DNA of 64,000 nucleotides, from the NCBI GenBank assembly GCA_963210315.1, contig OY723246.1:744001-808000 (forward strand). The letters are read 5' to 3'. The position numbers and the translations under genes are program-made. Origin of the DNA: Rhynchopus euleeides (Eukaryota > Euglenozoa > Diplonemea > Diplonemida > Diplonemidae). Under the pieces are notes generated by a model. It saw nothing but the letters and a program-made list of their open reading frames with translations, searched no databases and was not told the DNA's origin. Position 1 is the stretch's first letter, and every line of letters begins with the position of its first letter. Shown here one piece after another: positions 10,001-21,595 of the stretch.

Positions 10001-13000
10001 TCAAATTTTCGGTCGGTCCCAAATTTATGACCGCCATCTGGTCAATTATTCGGTCGGTCCCAAATTTGGGACCGCCATCTGGTCAGTTTTTCGGTCGGTC
10101 CCAAATTTGGGACCGCCATCTGGTCAATTTTTCGGTCGGTCCCAAATTTGGGACCGCCATCTGGTCAGTTTTTCGGTCGGTCCCAAATTTGGGACCACCA
10201 TCTGGTCAATTTTTCGGTCGGTCCCAAATTTGGGACCGCCATCTGGTCAGTTTTTCGGTCGGTCCCAAATTTGGGACCACCATCTGGTCAATTTTTCGGT
10301 CGGTCCCAAATTTGGGACCGCCATCTGGTCAAATTTTCGGTCGGTCCCAAATTTGGGACCGCCATCTGGTCAATGTTTCGGTCGGTCCCAAATTTGGGAC
10401 CACCATCTGGTCAATTTTTCGGTCGGTCCCAAATTTGGGACCGCCATCTGGTCAAATTTTCGGTCGGTCCCAAATTTGGGACCGCCATCTGGTCAATTAT
10501 TCGGTCGGTCCCAAATTTGGGACCACCATCTGGTCAATTTTTCGGTCGGTCCCAAATTTGGGACCGCCATCTGGTCAAATTTTCGGTCGGTGCCAAATTT
10601 GGGACCGCCATCTGGTCAATTATTCGGTCGGTCCCAAATTTGGGACCACCATCTGGTCAATTTTTCGGTCGGTCCCAAATTTGGGACCGCCATCTGGTCA
10701 ATTTTTCGGTCGGTCCCAAATTTGGGACCGCCATCTGGTCAAATTTTCGGTCGGTCCCAAATTTGGGACCGACATCTGGTCAATTTTTCGGTCGGTCCCA
10801 AATTTGGGACCGCCATCTGGTCAAATTTTCGGTCGGTCCCAAATTTGGCACCGCCATCTGGTCAATTATTCGGTCGGTCCCAAATTTGGGACCACCATCT
10901 GGTCAATTTTTCGGTCGGTCCCAAATTTGGGACCACCATCTGGTCAATTTTTCGGTCGGTCCCAAATTTGGGACCGCCATCTGGTCAGTTTTTCGGTCGG
11001 TCCCAAATTTGGGACCACCATCTGGTCAATTTTTCGGTCGGTCCCAAATTTGGGACCGCCATCTGGTCAGTTTTTCGGTCGGTCCCAAATTTGGGACCGC
11101 CATCTGGTCAGTTTTTCGGTCGGTCCCAAATTTGGGACCGCCATCTGGTCAATTATTCGGTCGGTCCCAAATTTGGGACCGCCATCTGGTCAGTTTTTCG
11201 GTCGGTGCCAAATTTGGGACCGCCATCTGGTCAGTTTTTCGGTCGGTCCCAAATTTGGGACCGCCATCTGGTCAATTATTCGGTCGGTCCCAAATTTGGG
11301 ACCGCCATCTGGTCAGTTTTTCGGTCGGTCCCAAATTTGGGACCGACATCTGGTCAATTATTCCGTCGGTAACAAATTTGGGACCACCATCTGGTCAATT
11401 ATTCGGTCGGTCCCAAACTTGGGACCGCCATCTGGTCAGTTTTTCGGTCGGTCCCAAATTTGGGACCGCCATCTGGTCAGTTTTTCGGTCGGTCCCAAAT
11501 TTGGGACCGCCATCTGGTCAATTATTCGGTCGGTCCCAAATTTGGGACCGCCATCTGGTCAGTTTTTCGGTCGGTCCCAAATTTGGGACCGACATCTGGT
11601 CAATTATTCCGTCGGTAACAAATTTGGGACCACCATCTGGTCAATTTTTCGGTCGGTCCCAAATTTGGGACCGCCATCTGGTCAATTTTTCGGTCGGTCC
11701 TAAATTTGGGACCGCCATCTGGTCAGTTTTTCGGTCGGTCCCAAATTTGGGACCACCATCTGGTCAATTTTTCGGTCGGTCCCAAATTTGGGACCACCAT
11801 CTGGTCAATTATTCGGTCGGTCCCAAATTTGGGACCGCCATCTGGTCAAATTTTCGGTCGGTCCCAAATTTGGGACCGCCATCTGGTCAATTATTCGGTC
11901 GGTCCCAAATTTGGGACCACCATCTGGTCAATTTTTCGGTCGGTCCCAAATTTGGGACCGCCATCTGGTCAATTTTTCGGTCGGTCCCAAATTTGGGACC
12001 GACATCTGGTCAATTATTCGGTCGGTCCCAAATTTGGGACCACCATCTGGTCAATTTTTCGGTCGGTCCCAAATTTGGGACCGCCATCTGGTCAAATTTT
12101 CGGTCGGTCCCAAATTTGGGACCGCCATCTGGTCAATTATTCGGTCGGTCCCAAATTTGGGACCACCATCTGGTCAATTTTTCGGTCGGTCCCAAATTTG
12201 GGACCGCCATCTGGTCAGTTTTTCGGTCGGTCCCAAATTTGGGACCGCCATCTGGTCAGTTTTTCGGTCGGTCCCAAATTTGGGACCGCCATCTGGTCAG
12301 TTTTTCGGTCGGTCCCAAATTTGGGACCGCCATCTGGTCAGTTTTTCGGTCGGTCCCAAATTTGGGACCGCCATCTGGTCAATTATTCGGTCGGTCCCAA
12401 ATTTGGGACCGCCATCTGGTCAGTTTTTCGGTCGGTGCCAAATTTGGGACCGCCATCTGGTCAATTTTTCGGTCGGTCCCAAATTTGGGACCGCCATCTG
12501 GTCAGTTTTTCGGTCGGTCCCAAATTTGGGACCACCATCTGGTCAAATTTTCGGTCGGTCCCAAATTTGGGACCGCCATCTGGTCAATTATTCGGTCGGT
12601 CCCAAATTTGGGACCACCATCTGGTCAATTTTTCGGTCGGTCCCAAATTTGGGACCGCCATCTGGTCAATTTTTCGGTCGGTCCCAAATTTGGGACCGCC
12701 ATCTGGTCAATTATTCGGTCGGTCCCAAATTTGGGACCACCATCTGGTCAATTATTCGGTCGGTCCCAAATTTGGGACCGCCATCTGGTCAAATTTTCGG
12801 TCGGTCCCAAATTTGGGACCGCCATCTGGTCAATTATTCGGTCGGTCCCAAATTTGGGACCGCCATCTGGTCAATTTTTCGGTCGGTCCCAAATTTGGGA
12901 CCGCCATCTGGTCAAATTTTCGGTCGGTCCCAAATTTGGGACCGACATCTGGTCAATTATTCGGTCGGTCCCAAATTTGGGACCACCATCTGGTCAATTT

Positions 13001-16000
13001 TTCGGTCGGTCCCAAATTTGGGACCGCCATCTGGTCAGTTTTTCGGTCGGTCCCAAATTTGGGACCACCATCTGGTCAATTTTTCGGACGGTCCCAAATT
13101 TGGGACCGCCATCTGGTCAGTTTTTCGGTCGGTCCCAAATGTGGGACCGCCATCTGGTCAAATTTTCGGTCGGTCCCAAATTTGGGACCGCCATCTGGTC
13201 AGTTTTTCGGTCGGTCCCAAATTTGGGACCACCATCTGGTCAATTTTTCGGTCGGTCCCAAATTTGGGACCGCCATCTGGTCAGTTTTTCGGTCGGTCCC
13301 AAATTTGGGACCGCCATCTGGTCAAATTTTCGGTCGGTCCCAAATTTGGGACCGCCATCTGGTCAATTATTCGGTCGGTCCCAAATTTGGGACCACCATC
13401 TGGTCAATTTTTCGGTCGGTCCCAAATTTGGGACCGCCATCTGGTCAAATTTTCGGTCGGTCCCAAATTTGGGACCGCCATCTGGTCAATTATTCGGTCG
13501 GTCCCAAATTTGGGACCACCATCTGGTCAATTTTTCGGTCGGTCCCAAATTTGGGACCGCCATCTGGTCAATTTTTCGGTCGGTCCCAAATTTGGGACCG
13601 ACATCTGGTCAATTATTCGGTCGGTCCCAAATTTGGGACCACCATCTGGTCAATTTTTCGGTCGGTCCCAAATTTGGGACCGCCATCTGGTCAAATTTTC
13701 GGTCGGTCCCAAATTTGGGACCGACATCTGGTCAATTATTCGGTCGGTCCCAAATTTGGGACCACCATCTGGTCAATTTTTCGGTCGGTCCCAAATTTGG
13801 GACCGCCATCTGGTCAATTTTTCGGTCGGTCCCAAATTTGGGACCGCCATCTGGTCAGTTTTTCGGTCGGTCCCAAATTTGGGACCGCCATCTGGTCAAT
13901 GTTTCGGTCGGTCCCAAATTTGGGACCACCATCTGGTCAATTTTTCGGTCGGTCCCAAATTTGGGACCACCATCTGGTCAGTTTTTCGGTCGGTCCCAAA
14001 TTTGGGACCGCCATCTGGTCAATGTTTCGGTCGGTCCCAAATTTGGGACCGCCATCTGGTCAGTTTTTCGGTCGGTCCCAAATTTGGGACCGCCATCTGG
14101 TCAATGTTTCGGTCGGTCCCAAATTTGGGACCACCATCTGGTCAAATTTTCGGTCGGTCCCAAATTTGGGACCGCCATCTGGTCAGTTTTTCGGTCGGTC
14201 CCAAATTTGGGACCACCATCTGGTCAATTATTCGGTTGGTCCCAAATTTGGGACCACCATCTGGTCAATTTTTCGGTCGGTCCCAAATTTGGGACCGCCA
14301 TCTGGTCAAATTTTCGGTCGGTCCCAAATTTGGGACCGCCATCTGGTCAATTTTTCGGTCGGTCCCAAATTTGGGACCACCATCTGGTCAATTTTTCGGT
14401 CGGTCCCAAATTTGGGACCGCCATCTGGTCAAATTTTCGGTCGGTCCCAAATTTGGGACCGCCATCTGGTCAATTATTCGGTCGGTCCCAAATTTGGGAC
14501 CACCATCTGGTCAATTTTTCGGTCGGTCCCAAAGTTGGGACCACCATCTGGTCAATTTTTCGGTCGGTCCCAAATTTGGGACCGCCATCTGGTCAAATTT
14601 TCGGTCGGTCCCAAATTTGGGACCGCCATCTGGTCAATTATTCGGTCGGTCCCAAATTTGGGACCGCCATCTGGTCAATTTTTCGGTCGGTCCCAAATTT
14701 GGGACCGCCATCTGGTCAAATTTTCGGTCGGTCCCAAATTTGGGACCGACATCTGGTCAATTATTCGGTCGGTCCCAAATTTGGGACCACCATCTGGTCA
14801 ATTTTTCGGTCGGTCCCAAATTTGGGACCGCCATCTGGTCAATTTTTCGGTCGGTCCCAAATTTGGGACCGCCATCTGGTCAGTTTTTCGGTCGGTCCCA
14901 AATTTGGGACCACCATCTGGTCAATTTCTCGGTCGGTCCCAAATTTGGGACCGCCATCTGGTCAAATTTTCGGTCGGTCCCAAATTTGGGACCGCCATCT
15001 GGTCAATTATTCGGTCGGTCCCAAATTTGGGACCACCATCTGGTCAATTTTTCGGTCGGTCCCAAATTTGGGACCACCATCTGGTCAATTTTTCGGTCGG
15101 TCCCAAATTTGGGACCGCCATCTGGTCAGTTTTTCGGTCGGTCCCAAATTTGGGACCACCATCTGGTCAATTTTTCGGTCGGTCCCAAATTTGGGACCGC
15201 CATCTGGTCAGTTTTTCGGTCGGTCCCAAATTTGGGACCGCCATCTGGTCAGTTTTTCGGTCGGTCCCAAATTTGGGACCGCCATCTGGTCAATTTTTCG
15301 GTCGGTCCCAAATTTGGGACCGCCATCTGGTCAGTTTTTCGGTCGGTCCCAAATTTGGGACCGCCATCTGGTCAAATTTTCGGTCGGTCCCAAATTTGGG
15401 ACCGCCATCTGGTCAATTTTTCGGTCGGTCCCAAATTTGGGACCACCATCTGGTCAATTTTTCGGTCGGTCCCAAATTTGGGACCGCCATCTGGTCAATT
15501 ATTCGGTCGGTCCCAAATTTGGGACCACCATCTGGTCAATTTTTCGGTCGGTCCCAAAATTGGGACCACCATCTGGTCAATTTTTCGGTCGGTCCCAAAT
15601 TTGGGACCACCATCTGGTCAATTATTCGGTCGGTCCCAAATTTGGGACCGCCATCTGGTCAAATTTTCGGTCGGTCCCAAATTTGGGACCGACATCTGGT
15701 CAATTATTCGGTCGGTCCCAAATTTGGGACCACCATCTGGTCAATTTTTCGGTCGGTCCCAAATTTGGGACCGCCATCTGGTCAATTTTTCGGTCGGTCC
15801 CAAATTTGGGACCGCCATCTGGTCAGTTTTTCGGTCGGTCCCAAATTTGGGACCACCATCTGGTCAATTTTTCGGTCGGTCCCAAATTTGGGACCGCCAT
15901 CTGGTCAAATTTTCGGTCGGTCCCAAATTTGGGACCGCCATCTGGTCAATTTTTCGGTCGGTCCCAAATTTGGGACCACCATCTGGTCAATTTTTCGGTC

Positions 16001-19000
16001 GGTCCCAAATTTGGGACCGCCATCTGGTCAGTTTTTCGGTCGGTCCCAAATTTGGGACCACCATCTGGTCAATTTTTCGGTCGGTCCCAAATTTGGGACC
16101 GCCATCTGGTCAGTTTTTCGGTCGGTCCCAAATTTGGGACCGCCATCTGGTCAATTATTCGGTCGGTCCCAAATTTGGGACCACCATCTGGTCAATTTTT
16201 CGGTCGGTCCCAAATTTGGGACCGCCATCTGGTCAGTTTTTCGGTCGGTCCCAAATTTGGGACCGCCATCTGGTCAGTTTTTCGGTCGGTCCCAAATTTG
16301 GGACCGCCATCTGGTCAATTTTTCGGTCGGTCCCAAATTTGGGACCGCCATCTGGTCAGTTTTTCGGTCGGTCCCAAATTTGGGACCGCCATCTGGTCAA
16401 ATTTTCGGTCGGTCCCAAATTTGGGACCGCCATCTGGTCAATTTTTCGGTCGGTCCCAAATTTGGGACCACCATCTGGTCAATTTTTCGGTCGGTCCCAA
16501 ATTTGGGACCGCCATCTGGTCAAATTTTCGGTCGGTCCCAAATTTGGGACCGCCATCTGGTCAAATTTTCGGTCGGTCCCAAATTTGGGACCACCATCTG
16601 GTCAATTTTTCGGTCGGTCCCAAATTTGGGACCGCCATCTGGTCAATTATTCGGTCGGTCCCAAATTTGGGACCACCATCTGGTCAATTTTTCGGTCGGT
16701 CCCAAATTTGGGACCACCATCTGGTCAATTTTTCGGTCGGTCCCAAATTTGGGACCACCATCTGGTCAATTTTTCGGTCGGTCCCAAATTTGGGACCGCC
16801 ATCTGGTCAATTATTCGGTCGGTCCCAAATTTGGGACCACCATCTGGTCAATTTTTCGGTCGGTCCCAAATTTGGGACCACCATCTGGTCAATTTTTCGG
16901 TCGGTCCCAAATTTGGGACCGCCATCTGGTCAAATTTTCGGTCGGTCCCAAATTTGGGACCGACATCTGGTCAATTATTCGGTCGGTCCCAAATTTGGGA
17001 CCACCATCTGGTCAATTTTTCGGTCGGTCCCAAATTTGGGACCGCCATCTGGTCAATTTTTCGGTCGGTCCCAAATTTGGGACCGCCATCTGGTCAGTTT
17101 TTCGGTCGGTCCCAAATTTGGGACCACCATCTGGTCAATTTTTCGGTCGGTCCCAAATTTGGGACCGCCATCTGGTCAAATTTTCGGTCGGTCCCAAATT
17201 TGGGACCGCCATCTGGTCAATTTTTCGGTCGGTCCCAAATTTGGGACCACCATCTGGTCAATTTTTCGGTCGGTCCCAAATTTGGGACCGCCATCTGGTC
17301 AGTTTTTCGGTCGGTCCCAAATTTGGGACCACCATCTGGTCAATTTTTCGGTCGGTCCCAAATTTGGGACCGCCATCTGGTCAGTTTTTCGGTCGGTCCC
17401 AAATTTGGGACCGCCATCTGGTCAATTATTCGGTCGGTCCCAAATTTGGGACCACCATCTGGTCAATTTTTCGGTCGGTCCCAAATTTGGGACCGCCATC
17501 TGGTCAGTTTTTCGGTCGGTCCCAAATTTGGGACCGCCATCTGGTCAATTATTCGGTCGGTCCCAAATTTGGGACCACCATCTGGTCAATTTTTCGGTCG
17601 GTCCCAAATTTGGGACCGCCATCTGGTCAATTTTTCGGTCGGTCCCAAATTTGGGACCGCCATCTGGTCAGTTTTTCGGTCGGTCCCAAATTTGGGACCG
17701 CCATCTGGTCAATTTTTCGGTCGGTCCCAAATTTGGGACCGCCATCTGGTCAGTTTTTCGGTCGGTCCCAAATTTGGGACCGCCATCTGGTCAAATTTTC
17801 GGTCGGTCCCAAATTTGGGACCGCCATCTGGTCAATTTTTCGGTCGGTCCCAAATTTGGGACCACCATCTGGTCAATTTTTCGGTCGGTCCCAAATTTGG
17901 GACCGCCATCTGGTCAAATTTTCGGTCGGTCCCAAATTTGGGACCGCCATCTGGTCAAATTTTCGGTCGGTCCCAAATTTGGGACCACCATCTGGTCAAT
18001 TTTTCGGTCGGTCCCAAATTTGGGACCGCCATCTGGTCAATTATTCGGTCGGTCCCAAATTTGGGACCACCATCTGGTCAATTTTTCGGTCGGTCCCAAA
18101 TTTGGGACCACCATCTGGTCAATTTTTCGGTCGGTCCCAAATTTGGGACCACCATCTGGTCAATTTTTCGGTCGGTCCCAAATTTGGGACCGCCATCTGG
18201 TCAATTATTCGGTCGGTCCCAAATTTGGGACCACCATCTGGTCAATTTTTCGGTCGGTCCCAAATTTGGGACCACCATCTGGTCAATTTTTCGGTCGGTC
18301 CCAAATTTGGGACCGCCATCTGGTCAAATTTTCGGTCGGTCCCAAATTTGGGACCGACATCTGGTCAATTATTCGGTCGGTCCCAAATTTGGGACCACCA
18401 TCTGGTCAATTTTTCGGTCGGTCCCAAATTTGGGACCGCCATCTGGTCAATTTTTCGGTCGGTCCCAAATTTGGGACCGCCATCTGGTCAGTTTTTCGGT
18501 CGGTCCCAAATTTGGGACCACCATCTGGTCAATTTTTCGGTCGGTCCCAAATTTGGGACCGCCATCTGGTCAAATTTTCGGTCGGTCCCAAATTTGGGAC
18601 CGCCATCTGGTCAATTTTTCGGTCGGTCCCAAATTTGGGACCACCATCTGGTCAATTTTTCGGTCGGTCCCAAATTTGGGACCGCCATCTGGTCAGTTTT
18701 TCGGTCGGTCCCAAATTTGGGACCGCCATCTGGTCAATTATTCGGTCGGTCCCAAATTTGGGACCACCATCTGGTCAATTTTTCGGTCGGTCCCAAATTT
18801 GGGACCGCCATCTGGTCAGTTTTTCGGTCGGTCCCAAATTTGGGACCACCATCTGGTCAATTTTTCGGTCGGTCCCAAATTTGGGACCGCCATCTGGTCA
18901 GTTTTTCGGTCGGTCCCAAATTTGGGACCACCATCTGGTCAATTTTTCGGTCGGTCCCAAATTTGGGACCGCCATCTGGTCAGTTTTTCGGTCGGTCCCA

Positions 19001-21595
19001 AATTTGGGACCGCCATCTGGTCAATTATTCGGTCGGTCCCAAATTTGGGACCACCATCTGGTCAATTTTTCGGTCGGTCCCAAATTTGGGACCACCATCT
19101 GGTCAATTTTTCGGTCGGTCCCAAATTTGGGACCACCATCTGGTCAATTTTTCGGTCGGTCCCAAATTTGGGACCACCATCTGGTCAATTTTTCGGTCGG
19201 TCCCAAATTTGGGACCGCCATCTGGTCAGTTTTTCGGTCGGTCCCAAATTTGGGACCGCCATCTGGTCAGTTTTTCGGTCGGTCCCAAATTTGGGACCAC
19301 CATCTGGTCAATTTTTCGGTCGGTCCCAAATTTGGGACCACCATCTGGTCAATTTTTCGGTCGGTCCCAAATTTGGGACCGCCATCTGGTCAATTTTTCG
19401 GTCGGTCCCAAATTTGGGACCGCCATCTGGTCAGTTTTTCGGTCGGTCCCAAATTTGGGACCGCCATCTGGTCAATTTTTCGGTCGGTCCCAAATTTGGG
19501 ACCGCCATCTGGTCAAATTTTCGGTCGGTCCCAAATTTGGGACCGCCATCTGGTCAAATTTTCGGTCGGTCCCAAATTTGGGACCACCATCTGGTCAATT
19601 TTTCGGTCGGTCCCAAATTTGGGACCGCCATCTGGTCAATTATTCGGTCGGTCCCAAATTTGGGACCACCATCTGGTCAATTTTTCGGTCGGTCCCAAAT
19701 TTGGGACCACCACCTGGTCAATTTTTCGGTCGGTCCCAAATTTGGGACCACCATCTGGTCAATTATTCGGTCGGTCCCAAATTTGGGACCGCCATCTGGT
19801 CAATTTTTCGGTCGGTCCCAAATTTGGGACCGCCATCTGGTCAAATTTTCGGTCGGTCCCAAATTTGGGACCGACATCTGGTCAATTATTCGGTCGGTCC
19901 CAAATTTGGGACCACCATCTGGTCAATTTTTCGGTCGGTCCCAAATTTGGGACCGCCATCTGGTCAATTTTTCGGTCGGTCCCAAATTTGGGACCGCCAT
20001 CTGGTCAGTTTTTCGGTCGGTCCCAAATTTGGGACCACCATCTGGTCAATTTTTCGGTCGGTCCCAAATTTGGGACCGCCATCTGGTCAAATTTTCGGTC
20101 GGTCCCAAATTTGGGACCGCCATCTGGTCAATTTTTCGGTCGGTCCCAAATTTGGGACCACCATCTGGTCAATTTTTCGGTCGGTCCCAAATTTGGGACC
20201 GCCATCTGGTCAGTTTTTCGGTCGGTCCCAAATTTGGGACCACCATCTCGTCAATTTTTCGGTCGGTCCCAAATTTGGGACCGCCATCTGGTCAGTTTTT
20301 CGGTCGGTCCCAAATTTGGGACCGCCATCTGGTCAATGTTTCGGTCGGTCCCAAATTTGGGACCACCATCTGGTCAATTTTTCGGTCGGTCCCAAATTTG
20401 GGACCGCCATCTGGTCAAATTTTCGGTCGGTCCCAAATTTGGGACCGCCATCTGGTCAATTATTCGGTCGGTCCCAAATTTGGGACCGCCATCTGGTCAG
20501 TTTTTCGGTCGGTCCCAAATTTGGGACCACCATCTGGTCAATGTTTCGGTCGGTCCCAAATTTGGGACCGCCATCTGGTCAGTTTTTCGGTCGGTCCCAA
20601 ATTTGGGACCGCCATCTGGTCAAATTTTCGGTCGGTCCCAAATTTGGGACCGCCATCTGGTCAATTATTCGGTCGGTCCCAAATTTGGGACCACCATCTG
20701 GTCAATTTTTCGGTCGGTCCCAAATTTGGGACCGCCATCTGGTCAAATTTTCGGTCGGTCCCAAATTTGGGACCGCCATCTGGTCAAATTTTCGGTCGGT
20801 CCCAAATTTGGGACCGACATCTGGTCAATTATTCGGTCGGTCCCAAATTTGGGACCACCATCTGGTCAATTTTTCGGTCGGTCCCAAATTTGGGACCGCC
20901 ATCTGGTCAATTTTTCGGTCGGTCCCAAATTTGGGACCGCCATCTGGTCAGTTTTTCGGTCGGTCCCAAATTTGGGACCACCATCTGGTCAATTTTTCGG
21001 TCGGTCCCAAATTTGGGACCGCCATCTGGTCAGTTTTTCGGTCGGTCCCAAATTTGGGACCGCCATCTGGTCAATGTTTCGGTCGGTCCCAAATTTGGGA
21101 CCACCATCTGGTCAAATTTTCGGTCGGTCCCAAATTTGGGACCGCCATCTGGTCAGTTTTTCGGTCGGTCCCAAATTTGGGACCACCATCTGGTCAATTA
21201 TTCGGTTGGTCCCAAATTTGGGACCACCATCTGGTCAATTTTTCGGTCGGTCCCAAATTTGGGACCGCCATCTGGTCAAATTTTCGGTCGGTCCCAAATT
21301 TGGGACCGCCATCTGGTCAATTTTTCGGTCGGTCCCAAATTTGGGACCGCCATCTGGTCAAATTTTCGGTCGGTCCCAAATTTGGGACCGCCATCTGGTC
21401 AATTTTTCGGTCGGTCCCAAATTTGGGACCACCATCTGGTCAGTTTTTCGGTCGGTCCCTAATTTGGGACCACCATCTGGTCAGTTTTTCGGTCGGTCCC
21501 AAATTTGGGACCACCATCTGGTCAGTTTTTCGGTCGGTCCCAAATTTGGGACCGCCATCTGGTCAATTGATTGGTGGGTCCCAAGTTTGGGATGA
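7082..21595. repeat. 354-unit tandem array of a 41-bp palindrome-bearing satellite
   Basis: The unit reads CCATCTGGTC, a short variable A/T segment, CGGTC, then the palindrome. The palindrome is GGTCCCAAATTTGGGACC (18 bp), extended to 20 bp where the flanking base is G (CGGTCCCAAATTTGGGACCG). The first unit starts at 7082 and the last, degenerate one at 21555, a distance of 14473 = 353 x 41. The array therefore has no net insertion or deletion. Variation is concentrated in the A/T segment (AATTTTTC, AATTATTC, AAATTTTC, AGTTTTTC, AATGTTTC) and in the base after GGGACC (G or A). No gene interrupts it. Function is unknown; centromeric, heterochromatic or protein-binding roles are possible. The last unit (GATTGGTGGGTCCCAAGTTTGGGATGA) has decayed at the edge. 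Confidence 0.97.
16100..18720. repeat. Higher-order repeat inside the satellite (34-unit, 1394-bp period)
   Basis: The order of variant units from about 16100 to 17325 is repeated at about 17495-18720, displaced by 1394 bp = 34 x 41. The variant GGGACCGACATC at 16962 recurs at 18356, and the runs of unit types around it match. I noticed one differing unit (AGTTTTTC at about 16220 against AATTTTTC at about 17614). This shows that blocks of dozens of units duplicate together. Confidence 0.8.

Noticed and set aside
7082-21595. CRISPR array
   Set aside because: The units are contiguous with no unique spacers, the variable part is only a few bases with five recurring forms, and there are no cas genes; the window is eukaryotic.
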